Source: Sporolactobacillus sp. STSJ-5
GTDB lineage: Bacteria > Bacillota > Bacilli > Bacillales > Sporolactobacillaceae
DNA: 64,000 nucleotides
NCBI RefSeq assembly: GCF_024385605.1
Contig: NZ_JANFOJ010000002.1
Coordinates: 310,001-374,000 of the forward strand
Direction: 5' to 3'
The notes under the pieces are model-generated. The model searched no databases and was not told the DNA's origin. It saw only the letters and a list, made by a program, of their open reading frames with translations. A program made the translations under genes and the position numbers. Below, piece by piece: positions 44,883 through 56,077 of this stretch (the first letter of the stretch is position 1; each line of letters opens with the position of its first letter).

Positions 44883-46841
44883 TTGGCAAGACAAGTATCA
44901 GCTTATGATGATGACACGATACAAATACTCGAAGGCTTGGAAGCTGTACGAAAACGCCCGGGCATGTATATTGGTTCTACAGATTCAAGAGGGCTGCATC
45001 ACCTTGTTTATGAAATTGTTGATAATGCAGTAGACGAAGCGCTCGCCGGCTATGGAAATGAAATTCTTGTTCGCATTCATAAAGACGGAAGCGTGAGTGT
45101 TCGTGACTTTGGACGCGGGATGCCAACCGGAATGCATCGAACGGGGAAACCGACAGTCGAAGTCATCTTTACCATTTTGCATGCGGGAGGCAAATTCGGA
45201 CAAAGCGGCGGTTATAAAACGAGCGGTGGATTGCATGGCGTCGGCTCTTCTGTCGTCAATGCGCTCTCAGAATGGCTGGAAGTAACCATTTGGCGTGACG
45301 GAAAGATTTTCAAGCAGCGCTTTGAACACGGCGGTCATCCGGCGACAACACTTGAGGAGATCGGCACAACGCGTGAGACCGGATCATTGATCCATTTTAA
45401 ACCGGATGCGACGATTTTCAGTACAACTGCTTACCAGTTTGACATCTTAAGTGAACGGCTCCGCGAATCAGCATTTCTTCAAAAAGGAATGAAAATTGTA
45501 CTTACTGATGAACGAAGCGACCGTGAAGACGTTTATCACTATGAAGAGGGAATTAAAGAATTTGTCGCTTATTTGAATGAAGACAAGGACGTCCTTCATC
45601 CTGTTGTTGCCTTTGAGGGTACAGCCAATGAGATGGAGGTTGAAGTTGCATTTCAATATAATGACGGCTATTCGGAAAATTTAATCTCTTTCGTAAATCA
45701 TGTGCGTACCAAGGATGGCGGCACGCATGAATCCGGATTTCGTACTGCGCTGACGCGTGTATTCAACGACTACGCGCGAAAGAGCGGTATTTTGAAGGAA
45801 AAAGAGAAAAATTTGGACGGTACGGATATTCGTGAAGGGTTCATGGGAATTGTCTCAATTCGTGTTCCAGAGCATTTGCTGCAATTTGAAGGACAGACCA
45901 AGGAAAAGCTGGGAACAAGTGAAGCGCGATCAGCCGTAGATACAGTTGTATCGGAACAGCTTGCTTATTTTCTTGAAGAGAATCCCCAGACGAGTGAAAA
46001 ATTAATACGAAAAGCGACACGTGCACGGCAAGCACGTATCGCGGCACGAAAAGCCAGAGAAGATGCCAGAAACGGGAAAAAGTCGAAACGTAAGGAAACG
46101 ATGCTGAGCGGTAAGCTGACTCCGGCATCTTCTAAAAATGCAGAACGCAACGAGCTGTACCTTGTCGAAGGTGATTCGGCAGGTGGTTCAGCAAAGCAAG
46201 GGCGTGATCGTAAATTTCAAGCTGTTTTGCCGCTTCGAGGCAAGGTCATTAATACCCAAAAAGCCCGGCTCGAAGAAATTATGAAAAACGAAGAAATCAA
46301 CACGATTATTTATGCAATTGGCGCAGGGGTAGGTTCGGATTTTTCTATTAAAGACAGTAATTACGATAAAATTATTATCATGACAGATGCCGATAACGAT
46401 GGTGCACACATTCAAGTGCTTCTGCTTACCTTCTTTTATCGATACATGCGGCCACTAATTGAGGCGGGTAAAGTGTATATAGCGCTGCCCCCTCTTTATA
46501 AAGTCAGCAAAGGGATCGGGAAAAAAGAAACACTTGAGTATGCCTGGGATGATAATGGACTTAAAGAAGCGATTAAAACAATTGGTAAAGGCTATACCAT
46601 TCAACGTTACAAAGGCTTGGGTGAAATGAATGCCGATCAGCTTTGGGAAACAACGATGAATCCTGAATCGAGAACCTTAATTAAGGTTCATATCGAAGAT
46701 AAAGCCTATGCCGAGCGTAGAGTGAGTACACTTATGGGTGATAAAGTGGAACCGCGGCGCAAATGGATTGAATCTCATGTGGCATTTGGTCTAGAAGAAG
46801 AAGCAAGTGAAGGATTGACCGCTGTGAAAGGTGCTGACTAA
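44883..46841 (+). CDS. parE: DNA topoisomerase IV subunit B
   Basis: A 652-residue GHKL ATPase/TOPRIM protein that, with ParC, unlinks daughter chromosomes. ATP-site elements: [61 protein letters not shown] and [21 protein letters not shown] is near the N-terminus. TTG at 44883 lies eight bases after AAAGGGG. parC begins three bases after the stop. ParE rather than GyrB is indicated by length and by the parC neighbour. Confidence 0.95.
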   Translation: MARQVSAYDDDTIQILEGLEAVRKRPGMYIGSTDSRGLHHLVYEIVDNAVDEALAGYGNEILVRIHKDGSVSVRDFGRGMPTGMHRTGKPTVEVIFTILHAGGKFGQSGGYKTSGGLHGVGSSVVNALSEWLEVTIWRDGKIFKQRFEHGGHPATTLEEIGTTRETGSLIHFKPDATIFSTTAYQFDILSERLRESAFLQKGMKIVLTDERSDREDVYHYEEGIKEFVAYLNEDKDVLHPVVAFEGTANEMEVEVAFQYNDGYSENLISFVNHVRTKDGGTHESGFRTALTRVFNDYARKSGILKEKEKNLDGTDIREGFMGIVSIRVPEHLLQFEGQTKEKLGTSEARSAVDTVVSEQLAYFLEENPQTSEKLIRKATRARQARIAARKAREDARNGKKSKRKETMLSGKLTPASSKNAERNELYLVEGDSAGGSAKQGRDRKFQAVLPLRGKVINTQKARLEEIMKNEEINTIIYAIGAGVGSDFSIKDSNYDKIIIMTDADNDGAHIQVLLLTFFYRYMRPLIEAGKVYIALPPLYKVSKGIGKKETLEYAWDDNGLKEAIKTIGKGYTIQRYKGLGEMNADQLWETTMNPESRTLIKVHIEDKAYAERRVSTLMGDKVEPRRKWIESHVAFGLEEEASEGLTAVKGAD

Positions 46842-46843
46842 GT

Positions 46844-49291
46844 GTGGTAAATAGAGAAAAATTAGTGAATCGGACGCTCGAAGAAGTGATGGGCGACCGA
46901 TTTGGCATTTATAGCAAATATATTATTCAGGAGCGTGCACTCCCCGATGTTCGGGATGGATTGAAGCCGGTGCAGCGCCGAATCCTCTATGCGATGCTTC
47001 GTGACGGGAATACGAACGACAAACCGTTCCGCAAGTCGGCAAAAACGGTCGGCAACGTAATCGGCAACTACCATCCGCATGGTGATTCCTCGGTCTATGA
47101 AGCAATGGTACGAATGAGTCAGGATTGGAAAGTGCGGATGCCGCTTATTGAAATGCACGGGAACAACGGTAGTCTTGACGGTGATCCGCCGGCAGCGATG
47201 CGTTACACTGAAGCTCGATTGTCGAAGATATCTGCTGAACTGCTTCGTGATATTGACGCGAAGACTGTCGACTACGTGCTTAATTTTGATGACACAACGG
47301 AGGAACCAACTGTTTTTCCATCGAAATTCCCAAATTTGCTGGTTAACGGTTCAACGGGAATTTCAGCGGGCTATGCAACAGAAATTCCACCACATTGCTT
47401 GTCTGAAATCATCGACGCAACGATTATGCTGATGGAAAATCCAAAAGCCACAGTCGATGATTTAATGACCTATGTTAAGGGTCCGGATTTTCCATCGGGT
47501 GGAATTGTTCAAGGATTGGACGGAATTAAGAAAGCATACAAAACCGGAAAAGGCAGAATTGTGTTGCGCGCCCGTACGGAAATTGACACCTTACGTACAG
47601 GAAGAAAGCAGATTATCATTACTGAGCTGCCCTATGAGGTTAATAAGGCGATGCTCGTGAAAAAGATGGACGAACTTCGCCTTGATCACAAGGTTGAAGG
47701 CGTTTCAGAAGTACGTGACGAGACAGACCGCAGCGGCATGCGTGTCATTATTGAGTTAAAGAAGGATGCAGATCCAAACGGCATTTTAAATTTCTATTTT
47801 AAAAATACCGATCTGCAGATTTCTTATAACTTTAATATGGTAGCGATTGATCATAAAGCTCCAAGACAGCTAGGGATTAAGGAAATCCTCGAAGCCTATA
47901 TTGAACACCAAAAAGAAGTAGTTACTCGTCGATCACAATATGAACTTCAAAAAAGTATTGACCGCCAACACATCGTTCGTGGATTAATCAAGGCAATCTC
48001 AATACTTGACGAAGTTATTCGTGTGATCCGAAGTTCTAAAGATAAAAAGAGCGCAAAGCAGAATCTTTGTGATTCATTTGGTTTTACTGAAATCCAAGCA
48101 GAAGCAATTGTGAACTTACAATTGTATCGTTTAACGAATACGGATATTGTTACACTTCAAGAAGAAGAACATCAGCTGGATATAACGATTGCCCGATTAC
48201 AGGGGATCCTTAATTCGAGTAAAAAACTGATAGGGGTTATTAAAAAGGAATTAATGGACGTTCGAAAAAAATATGCGGACGCAAGAAGAACGACTATTGA
48301 AGCGGAAATTGAAGAAATCAAGATTGATCTTGAAGTCATGGTTGCTTCCGAAGAGGTTATGGTCTCCCTTACAAAACATGGCTACGTAAAGCGTTCAAGT
48401 CTTCGTTCGTATACTGCAAGCGGCGATGATGCAGTGGCGATGAAGGAAACGGATCATCCACTATTCCAACAACAGATGAACACAACCGATACTTTACTTG
48501 TGTTTACGGACAAAGGCCGATATGTTTATTTGCCTGTCCATGAAATCCAGGATCGTCGCTGGAAAGAACTTGGCCAGCATATTGCCAGCATTGTTCCGAT
48601 TGATCCGGATGAAGTTATTATCTCTGCTGTTCCTGTGAATGATTTTGAACACACAGAATTGTATATGACTTTCTTTACCAAACTTGGCATGGTCAAACGA
48701 ACAAAATTGCTTGAGTATAAAGCACAGCGACGTTCAAAGCCTTTGACCGCTTTAAAATTGAAAAAGGATGACTCATGTATTGTGGCAATGGCAACCGATG
48801 GTTCTTCAGATTTGATCCTTGCGACTTATATGGGCTACGGATTACGTTTCGCTGAACAAGAGGCTGGAGAAGTCGGTCAGCGCGCAGCAGGTGTAAAAGC
48901 GGTTCAGTTAAAAAATGGTGATACAGTGGCAGGTGCCGTTGCATTTACAAAACAATCAGATACCCGCTTACTAATTGTTACTGATCGTGGTGCAGTCAAG
49001 AAAATGAAAATAGAAGGACAAATCGAACAAACCGGTCGACCGAGACGCGGCGTACAGCTGTTGCGTGAATTAAAGACACGACCGCATCATATTGTCGGAT
49101 TGACACTTGTCGACAATAATGATCGAATCAATATAAGCTCAGATAAGGGCAAAGTGTTTACGCTGCAATCAGAGGATATTCGAGTATCTGATCGGTACAG
49201 CAATGGTTCATTCTTTTTAGATCAGGATGAGGACGGAACGGTCAGCGAAATTTGGTCCGATACCATTCAACTCAAAAAGGACGAAGGCTGA
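46844..49291 (+). CDS. parC: DNA topoisomerase IV subunit A
   Basis: An 815-residue DNA cleavage subunit. Catalytic Tyr121 is in [10 protein letters not shown]; the quinolone-resistance region [12 protein letters not shown] carries the usual susceptible residues (Ser82/83 and Glu86). The C-terminal third contains the beta-pinwheel repeats. GTG start at 46844, immediately after parE, with AAAGGTG as a modest ribosome binding site inside the parE end. Confidence 0.96.
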   Translation: MVNREKLVNRTLEEVMGDRFGIYSKYIIQERALPDVRDGLKPVQRRILYAMLRDGNTNDKPFRKSAKTVGNVIGNYHPHGDSSVYEAMVRMSQDWKVRMPLIEMHGNNGSLDGDPPAAMRYTEARLSKISAELLRDIDAKTVDYVLNFDDTTEEPTVFPSKFPNLLVNGSTGISAGYATEIPPHCLSEIIDATIMLMENPKATVDDLMTYVKGPDFPSGGIVQGLDGIKKAYKTGKGRIVLRARTEIDTLRTGRKQIIITELPYEVNKAMLVKKMDELRLDHKVEGVSEVRDETDRSGMRVIIELKKDADPNGILNFYFKNTDLQISYNFNMVAIDHKAPRQLGIKEILEAYIEHQKEVVTRRSQYELQKSIDRQHIVRGLIKAISILDEVIRVIRSSKDKKSAKQNLCDSFGFTEIQAEAIVNLQLYRLTNTDIVTLQEEEHQLDITIARLQGILNSSKKLIGVIKKELMDVRKKYADARRTTIEAEIEEIKIDLEVMVASEEVMVSLTKHGYVKRSSLRSYTASGDDAVAMKETDHPLFQQQMNTTDTLLVFTDKGRYVYLPVHEIQDRRWKELGQHIASIVPIDPDEVIISAVPVNDFEHTELYMTFFTKLGMVKRTKLLEYKAQRRSKPLTALKLKKDDSCIVAMATDGSSDLILATYMGYGLRFAEQEAGEVGQRAAGVKAVQLKNGDTVAGAVAFTKQSDTRLLIVTDRGAVKKMKIEGQIEQTGRPRRGVQLLRELKTRPHHIVGLTLVDNNDRINISSDKGKVFTLQSEDIRVSDRYSNGSFFLDQDEDGTVSEIWSDTIQLKKDEG

Positions 49292-49307
49292 ATGGCTATC
49301 TTCGGAT

Positions 49308-49363
49308 AAAGAAAAGCTTGGCGAGGCCAAGTCCTTGACGCCGGCGGAGCCTTAGCTTTTCTT
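49308..49363. terminator. Complex inverted repeat between parC and a convergent gene
   Basis: Outer arms AAGAAAAGCT (49308-49317) and AGCTTTTCTT (49354-49363) enclose a 36-base GC-rich core with further short pairings (TTGGC...GCCAA, GGCG...CGCC). Likely a two-way terminator, though the core is larger than usual. Confidence 0.55.
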
Positions 49364-49376
49364 ATACTAGATACCG

Positions 49377-49880
49377 CTAATCTTTAATTTTTATACATTC
49401 CTTTTGTATAAAATAGTGATAATAAACCATGGTCGCTGTGAGTACAATCAGATAGATCGGTAACGAGAAGAACAATTGATATCCGTTTTTATAATGGTAC
49501 ACGCCGACATGCCATGCCAATGCTTCAGCTATCATCGAAATCAGTGCCCAAATCGTAATATAGAAAAAATAGGTTGTTCGATTTTTTCTAATCACGACAT
49601 AAAAGTAAATAAAAAAATAGGCGAACGGACCAAACATAACAAACGAGAGCATGTCCCAAAAATCAGTGAAGGGTGTATCATTTACATTATAGTAATTGAA
49701 CGGGTTGATACACACTGTATTATCAAAAAAGGTGCTGATAAAAGCACCGATTAAAAGCATGGTGATTGTCTGCTGACGGTTGAACCGCTTGGGAAGAAGA
49801 AGCATAGCCGTATAAGCAGTTACTCCGGTGATCAAAATGAAAAGTTCATTTGAATTGAAAACTGTACCTTTAGGTATCAT
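49377..49880 (-). CDS. Small polytopic membrane protein, paralogue 2
   Basis: A 167-residue protein with five hydrophobic helices. It shares with its upstream neighbour an LLPKRFNR/LLPKRLSR turn after the first helix and a similar helix pattern, so the two are probably diverged duplicates. An AGGAG site precedes the ATG, and the gene follows its neighbour by 18 bases. No family is recognised. Confidence 0.75.
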   Translation of the reverse strand: MIPKGTVFNSNELFILITGVTAYTAMLLLPKRFNRQQTITMLLIGAFISTFFDNTVCINPFNYYNVNDTPFTDFWDMLSFVMFGPFAYFFIYFYVVIRKNRTTYFFYITIWALISMIAEALAWHVGVYHYKNGYQLFFSLPIYLIVLTATMVYYHYFIQKECIKIKD

Positions 49881-49898
49881 GTGAATCTCCTTTTTGAT

Positions 49899-50372
49899 TT
49901 ATTGGTCGCTTGACTGTTGTTTTTGGCTCAGGAGCTGAAATCCTTTTAGAAGGACCAGCATGAGTGTGTAAAAACAAATAAAGTAGATAAACAGTGTAAC
50001 CGTGTTGATTGAAGAGACAATAGTATGTTTTTCTTCAAGTTTGCAAAAAAGTATAAATACACAAAAGCTCGCTGAAAACGTGATTAGTTTTTTCCATAAA
50101 CCTTTGTCTTGTACTAAATTGATGGAGATTAGTGTGAGCACTGGGAAAATAATGTTCCGATTAAAAAGAAATGCCAGCGTACCTTCAATACTGTAGTTAA
50201 ATCCTGGATCACCAAAATACATGCGCTTCGCAGGCAATAAGAGTGAAAGCATAATGGTGATTGAGCAAGTGAGAAATAGAAATAGATTTTCTTCACGCGA
50301 AAGCCGCTTAGGCAAAAGAATGAAGAGATTCACGATGATCCAAATGAGACATAGAGTGACGGCTAGAACCAT
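49899..50372 (-). CDS. Small polytopic membrane protein, paralogue 1
   Basis: A 157-residue protein with about five membrane helices, first gene of the two-gene unit. ATG at 50372 comes after AGGAGGG; the open frame includes 11 more codons upstream that overlap this site. The ILLPKRLSREENLF turn is shared with the downstream gene. Small firmicute membrane proteins of this form are often expressed in sporulation, but nothing here shows that. Confidence 0.75.
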   Translation of the reverse strand: MVLAVTLCLIWIIVNLFILLPKRLSREENLFLFLTCSITIMLSLLLPAKRMYFGDPGFNYSIEGTLAFLFNRNIIFPVLTLISINLVQDKGLWKKLITFSASFCVFILFCKLEEKHTIVSSINTVTLFIYFICFYTLMLVLLKGFQLLSQKQQSSDQ

Positions 50373-50606
50373 TTTTTTCCCTCCTTTTTGGCGGTAAGAG
50401 ATCAAGGTGCTGATTTCAAATTAGGCCGATAGTACCATCCATTATTTTGAGCGTTTATTCGGAAATTCATTCTGATCCTTGCATATCTTTATATTTATCA
50501 TTCGATTGTTTACACTAAGCGTTCTAATAGCATTGATCAGAAAAATCACTTAGAATAAAATATGATGAAAAACGAATCATTTTTTATGGTATTTGGAGGG
50601 ATTGTA

Positions 50607-51617
50607 TTGACTGAAGAAGAACAAGAACTTTTTGATATAACGATAATAGGCGGCGGTCCAACGGGACTTTTCACCGCTTTTTATGCCGGCATGCGGCAAA
50701 TGAAAGTGAAAATTATTGAGAGTCTTCCGCAACTAGGCGGACAGCTCAGCACCCTTTATCCTGAAAAGGAAATCTTCGATGTTGCTGGATTTCCAAAGAT
50801 CAAAGCAAAGGATTTAGTTAAAAATCTGATTGTACAAGCCGAGCAGTTTCATCCTGAAGTCGTTCTTGATGAAGCGATTAGTTCTTTGGTAAGGCATGAT
50901 GATGGAGTTATTGAACTGATCGGAGCATCCGGTTGCGTTCATCGCACGAAAACAGTTGTGATTACTGCCGGAGTAGGAGCGTTTGCACCTCGCCCATTAA
51001 AGGTCGATCAGAGTGTGGAAAACTTTACGAATATACATTATTATGTTCAGGATATAACGATCTTTAAAGACAAACGAGTCGTCATTTTAGGCGGCGGAGA
51101 TTCAGCGGTTGATTGGGCAAACACATTGGCTTCAATTGCAAGAAGTGTGACCATTATTCATCGCCGAGACCAATTCAGGGCACATGAAACAAGTGTTGAA
51201 GCGATGAAAAAAGCGTCTGTACAAGTTAAAACACCCTTTATTGCGAAATCTGTTTCAGGTACTAAAGATCATATTGAACAATTAACGATACAAATGGTGA
51301 AAGGTGAAACAGAGGAAACATTGCCATTGGACGATTTGATTGTGAACTATGGTTTTGTATCCGCATTAGGACCGATTAAGGACTGGGGCATTGAACTGGA
51401 AAAGAATTCAATTCTCGTGAACAGCAAAATGGAAACCAATATTCCAGGCGTTTATGCTGCGGGCGATATTGCATCATATCCCGGCAAAATAAAACTAATA
51501 GCAACGGGACTGGGAGAAGCACCGACTGCTGTCAATAATGCCAAACATTATATTGATCCGAAATCGCGCACACAACCTGTACACAGTTCAAGCGCGGGGG
51601 AACTCTTTGAAAAGTGA
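50607..51617 (+). CDS. yumC: Ferredoxin/flavodoxin-NADP+ reductase, thioredoxin-reductase-like
   Basis: A 336-residue FAD protein nearly co-linear with B. subtilis YumC. FAD-binding [24 protein letters not shown]-binding [13 protein letters not shown], and [11 protein letters not shown] close to the end; the CxxC disulfide of thioredoxin reductase is absent, as expected. TTG at 50607 is six bases after GGAGGG; upstream in-frame ATGs have no site. Reduces ferredoxin or flavodoxin for biosynthetic oxygenases and desaturases. Confidence 0.95.
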   Translation: MTEEEQELFDITIIGGGPTGLFTAFYAGMRQMKVKIIESLPQLGGQLSTLYPEKEIFDVAGFPKIKAKDLVKNLIVQAEQFHPEVVLDEAISSLVRHDDGVIELIGASGCVHRTKTVVITAGVGAFAPRPLKVDQSVENFTNIHYYVQDITIFKDKRVVILGGGDSAVDWANTLASIARSVTIIHRRDQFRAHETSVEAMKKASVQVKTPFIAKSVSGTKDHIEQLTIQMVKGETEETLPLDDLIVNYGFVSALGPIKDWGIELEKNSILVNSKMETNIPGVYAAGDIASYPGKIKLIATGLGEAPTAVNNAKHYIDPKSRTQPVHSSSAGELFEK

Positions 51618-51634
51618 TACACATAAATTTTCTT

Positions 51635-51662
51635 GAAGCCTGAGATGTTCAGGCTTCTTTAC
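51635..51662 (+). terminator. Terminator of yumC
   Basis: Nine-base stem GAAGCCTGA / TCAGGCTTC, five-base loop, short T run. Confidence 0.7.
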
Positions 51663-51731
51663 ATAAATTAGAAAAACAAATAGGCTAATGTCCTGTTATT
51701 CGAAATAAGATAAAATGATTGGAGCCCTAAA

Positions 51732-52607
51732 ATGATCATTAAATCCATCTGCCGACTCAATGCAGAAATTAAAAAGGAAATTCGCCAATTGGAACAGTTT
51801 TGTTCACAGGTTGACGGTGTTCAATATGAGACCAATTTAGACGGTACTCTTAATTTCCATAAAGAAATGAAGTACACATTTCTTTGCTATGAGAATCATA
51901 AACTCATCGCTTTTCTGCATGTGTTTGCACCGATGCGTTCAGAAGCAGAAATTTCGGGGCTGACTTCGCCAGACTGCCGAGAAAAGGGTTATTTTACTGC
52001 CTTGCTGCTTCGAACAATAGAAGAACTGAACGCATTTCAAATTGCCGATGTGCTTTTTGTGTCCCAGTCGTCCTACCCAAATAATCAAGTGATTGATCAT
52101 TTCGGTGCTTGTTATGAGTTCTCAGAGCATGTTATGTCGCTTGAGCGAAAAAACCACATGATACAGATTCCAGAACAGCCATTGTCGTTGACTTATCAAA
52201 GAATTGAGCATATGGAGCAATTAATCGAAGTCAGCGTAAACAGCTTTCATGATAGCCGTGAGGAGGCACGACGCTTAATTGAAATGGCATTGATGTCTGC
52301 AAATCGACAAGGTTATATGGCTGTTTTCGATGATCAAATTATTGGTATCTGTTTTGCACGATTTGAGGGTTCAGAAGCATTTTTATTTGGATTAGGAATA
52401 CAAACTGAGTACCAGGGCAAGGGATTTGGCGGCTCTTTTCTTAATCGGATTCTAAGCGAATTGTTTTCAGGAACGGTTACGAAAGTGAAATTGGAAGTTG
52501 AATCTCGAAACGTTCACGCAATGCATTTATATACAAAAACAGGATTTGTATCTGATAACACGGTTGATTATTATCGTGTGCCAATTAAGAATCTGCTAGG
52601 AGCCTAA
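51732..52607 (+). CDS. Tandem GNAT acetyltransferase
   Basis: A 291-residue protein with two GNAT-like halves. The C-terminal one has the full acetyl-CoA loop QGKGFGGSFLNRIL followed by LEVESRNVHAMHLYTKTGF; the N-terminal one is degenerate (REKGYFTALLLRTIEEL and GACYEFSEHVMSL). Only the second half is likely catalytic. The stop is one base before the next ATG, so it is coupled to the fused methyltransferase gene. Substrate unknown. Confidence 0.85.
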   Translation: MIIKSICRLNAEIKKEIRQLEQFCSQVDGVQYETNLDGTLNFHKEMKYTFLCYENHKLIAFLHVFAPMRSEAEISGLTSPDCREKGYFTALLLRTIEELNAFQIADVLFVSQSSYPNNQVIDHFGACYEFSEHVMSLERKNHMIQIPEQPLSLTYQRIEHMEQLIEVSVNSFHDSREEARRLIEMALMSANRQGYMAVFDDQIIGICFARFEGSEAFLFGLGIQTEYQGKGFGGSFLNRILSELFSGTVTKVKLEVESRNVHAMHLYTKTGFVSDNTVDYYRVPIKNLLGA

Positions 52608-52608
52608 C

Positions 52609-53823
52609 ATGAACACACAACAAAAAAAAGAACAATATTGGCGATCAACGCTTTTAGAAGCCTGGCGTTTAATTGCGGCTGAAGGAATTTCTGCGACTGT
52701 AGAGGGAACAGCTGCATTGAAATTACAAGGTTGCACGATACATGATGATTTTTCCATCACCATTTCCATACAATGGGATGCGCTGGAGCAATTTTATCAA
52801 ACAGTGAAAGACTGTTCAGCGAGCGGACTTAAAAAAGAAAACAATTGCTGTTTCTTTACCTTTCAGTTAAACGGGTATTCTATTCGTATCGATGGACATT
52901 TAGGAACGGTAGTTCGTACTGACCCCGATCGAATACTTATTGCTATTGAATCCTATCAAGTAGCAGTTAAATCGTTCGGTTATTTTTTGCGTACATTGCC
53001 AAAATCTGATCCGCTACGTGATAGGGTTAAAAAATGTTTAAGGAGTCTCCAAAATTCAGACGCTGATCAAAATGGTCATGCCTGGAATAGTGAGGCCTAT
53101 CAAGCATGGGTTAATCGTTTCGGAACGCCTGAACAAGCAGCTGAGAAAATTAAAGAAAACCCCATAGCTAAGCTGGGTTCTCTTGCTCCCTACCTAAACG
53201 ATATTCAGGGTAAAACGGTTATCAATCTACTCGGCTCTCATGGGAGTAAGGCACTCGCACTGGCGTTGATGGGAGCCCAAATAACTGTGGTCGACATTTC
53301 CTCTGAAAATGCTGCTTATGCCAAGAATGTAGCAGCAGCTCTCAACGTACCGCTAAATTATATAATTTCTGATGTTCTGCAATTACCTATTGATCAACAT
53401 AAGGAAAAGTATGATAAGGTACTTATGGAGCTTGGGATCTTGCATTATTTTATTGATCTCGAACCGCTTGCTGAACTTGTATTTTCGATTTTAAAACCGG
53501 GCGGTCAATTTCTTATTCAGGAATTTCACCCCGTGTCAACGAAATTGGTTACTACACGAGGAAAAAGACAAATTGTCTTCGGCAACTATTTCGATCAATC
53601 ATTGCACACACGTCAAGTGGCTTTTTCTAAACACCTTTCTCATCGGGAAAATGAAAATGAAGCACCACGCACTGTATTCTTAAGAGAGTGGACGCTTGGG
53701 GAGATCGTGACCGCATTTGCTCAAGCAGGTCTCGTTGTGCAGCGTTTGGATGAAGCACCGAATATGAAAATTAACGACATCGGTTTGCCTAAGTTATTTA
53801 CTCTTGTTTGTTTAAAACCATAA
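52609..53823 (+). CDS. SAM-dependent methyltransferase with extra N-terminal domain
   Basis: A 404-residue protein. Residues about 175-404 are a class I methyltransferase: KTVINLLGSHGSKALALAL (SAM loop), ITVVDISSENAAYAK (ribose acid), and ILKPGGQFLIQEFHP after strand five. Residues 1-150 are an added domain; the pattern VEGTAALKLQGC followed by DDFSI and a later IRIDGHLG recalls nucleotidyltransferase (MNT-like) folds, but the key acid pair is not clearly conserved, so it may be inactive. Ribosome binding site AGGAG lies in the end of the GNAT gene. Substrate unknown. Confidence 0.82.
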   Translation: MNTQQKKEQYWRSTLLEAWRLIAAEGISATVEGTAALKLQGCTIHDDFSITISIQWDALEQFYQTVKDCSASGLKKENNCCFFTFQLNGYSIRIDGHLGTVVRTDPDRILIAIESYQVAVKSFGYFLRTLPKSDPLRDRVKKCLRSLQNSDADQNGHAWNSEAYQAWVNRFGTPEQAAEKIKENPIAKLGSLAPYLNDIQGKTVINLLGSHGSKALALALMGAQITVVDISSENAAYAKNVAAALNVPLNYIISDVLQLPIDQHKEKYDKVLMELGILHYFIDLEPLAELVFSILKPGGQFLIQEFHPVSTKLVTTRGKRQIVFGNYFDQSLHTRQVAFSKHLSHRENENEAPRTVFLREWTLGEIVTAFAQAGLVVQRLDEAPNMKINDIGLPKLFTLVCLKP

Positions 53824-53836
53824 ATGTTTTCTAAAG

Positions 53837-53870
53837 AAATAAGAGCAGCCGTGGCTGCTCTTATTTTATT
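53837..53870. terminator. Bidirectional terminator
   Basis: AAATAAGAGCAGCC / GGCTGCTCTTATTT with a two-base loop, flanked by A-rich and T-rich runs, between convergent genes. Confidence 0.85.
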
Positions 53871-53901
53871 TCATATAAGATTGTATATATATCATGTTGG
53901 A

Positions 53902-55350
53902 TCAAACTTTTTTCTTTAGTCCTGCCTTGCGAAAAAACAACTCCAGTTCTTCAAGTGATTTCCCCTTAGTCTCAGGTAAGAAGAACTTCACAAATGTGAA
54001 TGCAGCTATTCCGCAGAAAAAGAAGATGAAGTAGGTCAATCCCAGACCGATCCAGGAAAGTAAGACTGGAAATAGGAAGCTGACGAGAAAGTTCGTCGTC
54101 CAAAGACAAAATACAGTGACCCCCATACCTAACCCACGCAATTTCTGGGGAAAGATTTCAGAAAGCATCAGCCAGGTTACCGGCGAAATCGTTGCTTGCT
54201 GAAATGCAAGAAACATTACAGTCATGCTGAGAACTAGAAAGGGAAGAAAGGGTGTTCCATGCAGAGTCATTGAAAAAATGCCGGTCAACAATAAGGAAAT
54301 TGAGGTACCTGTTAATCCAATGAGCAGCATCGGTTTGTGTTTTGCTCTTCCAAGCAGCCACATGCCGAAGAAAGTCGCTGCTACTGATATAATTCCGTTT
54401 GCTATATTTGCAACGAGAGCGACATCTGTATTGAATCCGGCATCTTGAAGAATATGTGTTCCATAGTACATGATTGAATTAACACCGGTGATTTGCTGGA
54501 CAACAGCAATGCCGATTCCCAAAAAGACGATTCTTCTGATCCATGGCGTTTGAAGATCACGAAAAGTCGCTTTTTCGCTCGTCCGTTCCTTTTGGACTGC
54601 CTTTTTAATGGATACTAATTCCAGCCTGGCGCGTTTTGGATGGCGAATCAAATGAAGCACGCGCAATGCACTTTTTAATTTTCCTTTAGACGCATACCAT
54701 CTTGGACTTTCAGGTACGAAGAACATACCGATCCAGAGCAAGATTGCCGGAAGTGTTGCAATAACGAGCATATAACGCCATACATGGGTTGAACCGCCAG
54801 AGTAATTCGCAATGACTGCATTAAATACATAAGCGAGCAGTTGGCCACTGACAATCATTAATTCATTTTGCGTTACCACCTGACCTCGAGTCTCAGCCGG
54901 TGATATTTCAGCTAGGAATGTTGGCACAGTGACAGAAGCGCCACCTACAGCCAGCCCTAACAGAATACGGAAGAAAATCATAATTGCAGCATTAGGTGCA
55001 AATGCACACCCAAGAGTGGTGATCAAGAAGACGATGGAGAGATACATAATGACCGTCTTGCGTCCTTTATGGTCGGCCAATCGTCCGCTGAATACTGCTC
55101 CAAATGCTGCGCCTAAAAGCAAAGAACTAGCAACTAAACCTTCGGTAAATGAAGTAAGATTTAACTGGTCCGGTCTTGCCATAAACGGAAGTGCGCCATT
55201 TATTACACCTGTGTCGTAACCAAAAAGAAGGCCTCCGAAGGTTGATACGAGTGTAATTAATTTTAAAAACTTTTTGGGGCTTCGTTTATGGGCGCCATCA
55301 TCAGAAAGTGCTGCATCCTACATCGATTCTAAAGGTTTGTTAATACTGAT
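53902..55350 (-). pseudogene. Sugar porter (MFS) with lost start codon and early stop
   Basis: A proton-coupled sugar transporter of the XylE/IolT/GalP group: RLADHKGRK, PESPRWY, QQITGVNSIMYYG and PETKGKSLEELE are family signatures. The open part starts at ATG 55182 and has 426 residues, but the frame continues upstream, encoding the missing first helix (TFGGLLFGYDTGVINGALPF). Reading further back gives a TAG at 55318-55320, and the expected start, nine bases after AGGAGG, is ATC at 55348-55350, not ATG. No ATG, GTG or TTG lies between the TAG and 55182. It is therefore probably a young pseudogene, unless a short protein lacking helix 1 is made. Confidence 0.75.
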
Positions 55351-55612
55351 AGTGAATCTCCTCCTATAAAATGGAAAATACATAAATCTAAGTCTAGAAG
55401 ATGTGTGCTGATTGAAATGAAAATAGTGTTAAAAATAGTACAAGGAAAATAATCCTATGTAAATCGAGGATAACCTGCTAAAGTTGACAGTATGAAATGA
55501 GTCAAATTGTTATCAATTAAATACCCTATTGAGAGCATCTAAAACCAAGATTCAATCAACTTATTATTAGTTTAGCATTAAACTGACAATTAGTCAAAAA
55601 AGGTGAAAATAA

Positions 55613-56077
55613 TTGAAAATAAGCACAATAGATAATTTATCAGATATGCCGATTGAAAAAAGCATTCTTTTGTGGTTTTACCTTTCGAGGGCCTATCACA
55701 TCCAACTTAAGCGCTACAGCCAATTTTTAAAGACATGGACGTTGACTATCTCACAATATGAAGTACTTGAGAAAATTGGGGAAAGCGGAAGAATGTCTCA
55801 AAAAGAATTGGCTGAGAAGATGTTTCTTACTAAAGGGAACATCACACAATTAATTATTAAAATGGAAAAGGAGGGCTTCATTTCTCGGGAGCAAGAGTGG
55901 AAAACGAAATACATTTTATTGACTGAAAAAGGAAATGAACTACTTAATCAAGTTCTTCCGGAACGAAAGAAGTATTTCGCTCAGCAAGTTCAGGGGCTAA
56001 CATCAAAAGAACAAAAACAATTCATTAAGCTAATCAAAAAATTAAATGAAGCACAGATTGAGGCGGATAATAAATAA
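55613..56077 (+). CDS. MarR family transcriptional regulator
   Basis: A 154-residue winged-helix dimeric repressor. The helix-turn-helix is SQKELAEKMFLTKGNITQLI, and the wing EQEWKTKYILLTEKG. Starts with TTG at 55613, eight bases after AAAGGTG. Divergent from the broken sugar porter with a 262-base AT-rich intergenic region, so it may have controlled that gene or itself. Confidence 0.88.
   Translation: MKISTIDNLSDMPIEKSILLWFYLSRAYHIQLKRYSQFLKTWTLTISQYEVLEKIGESGRMSQKELAEKMFLTKGNITQLIIKMEKEGFISREQEWKTKYILLTEKGNELLNQVLPERKKYFAQQVQGLTSKEQKQFIKLIKKLNEAQIEADNK

Noticed and set aside
49476-49754. Opposite-strand open frames over the small membrane genes and many other coding regions
   Set aside because: They mirror real genes, lack ribosome binding sites and have no family features.
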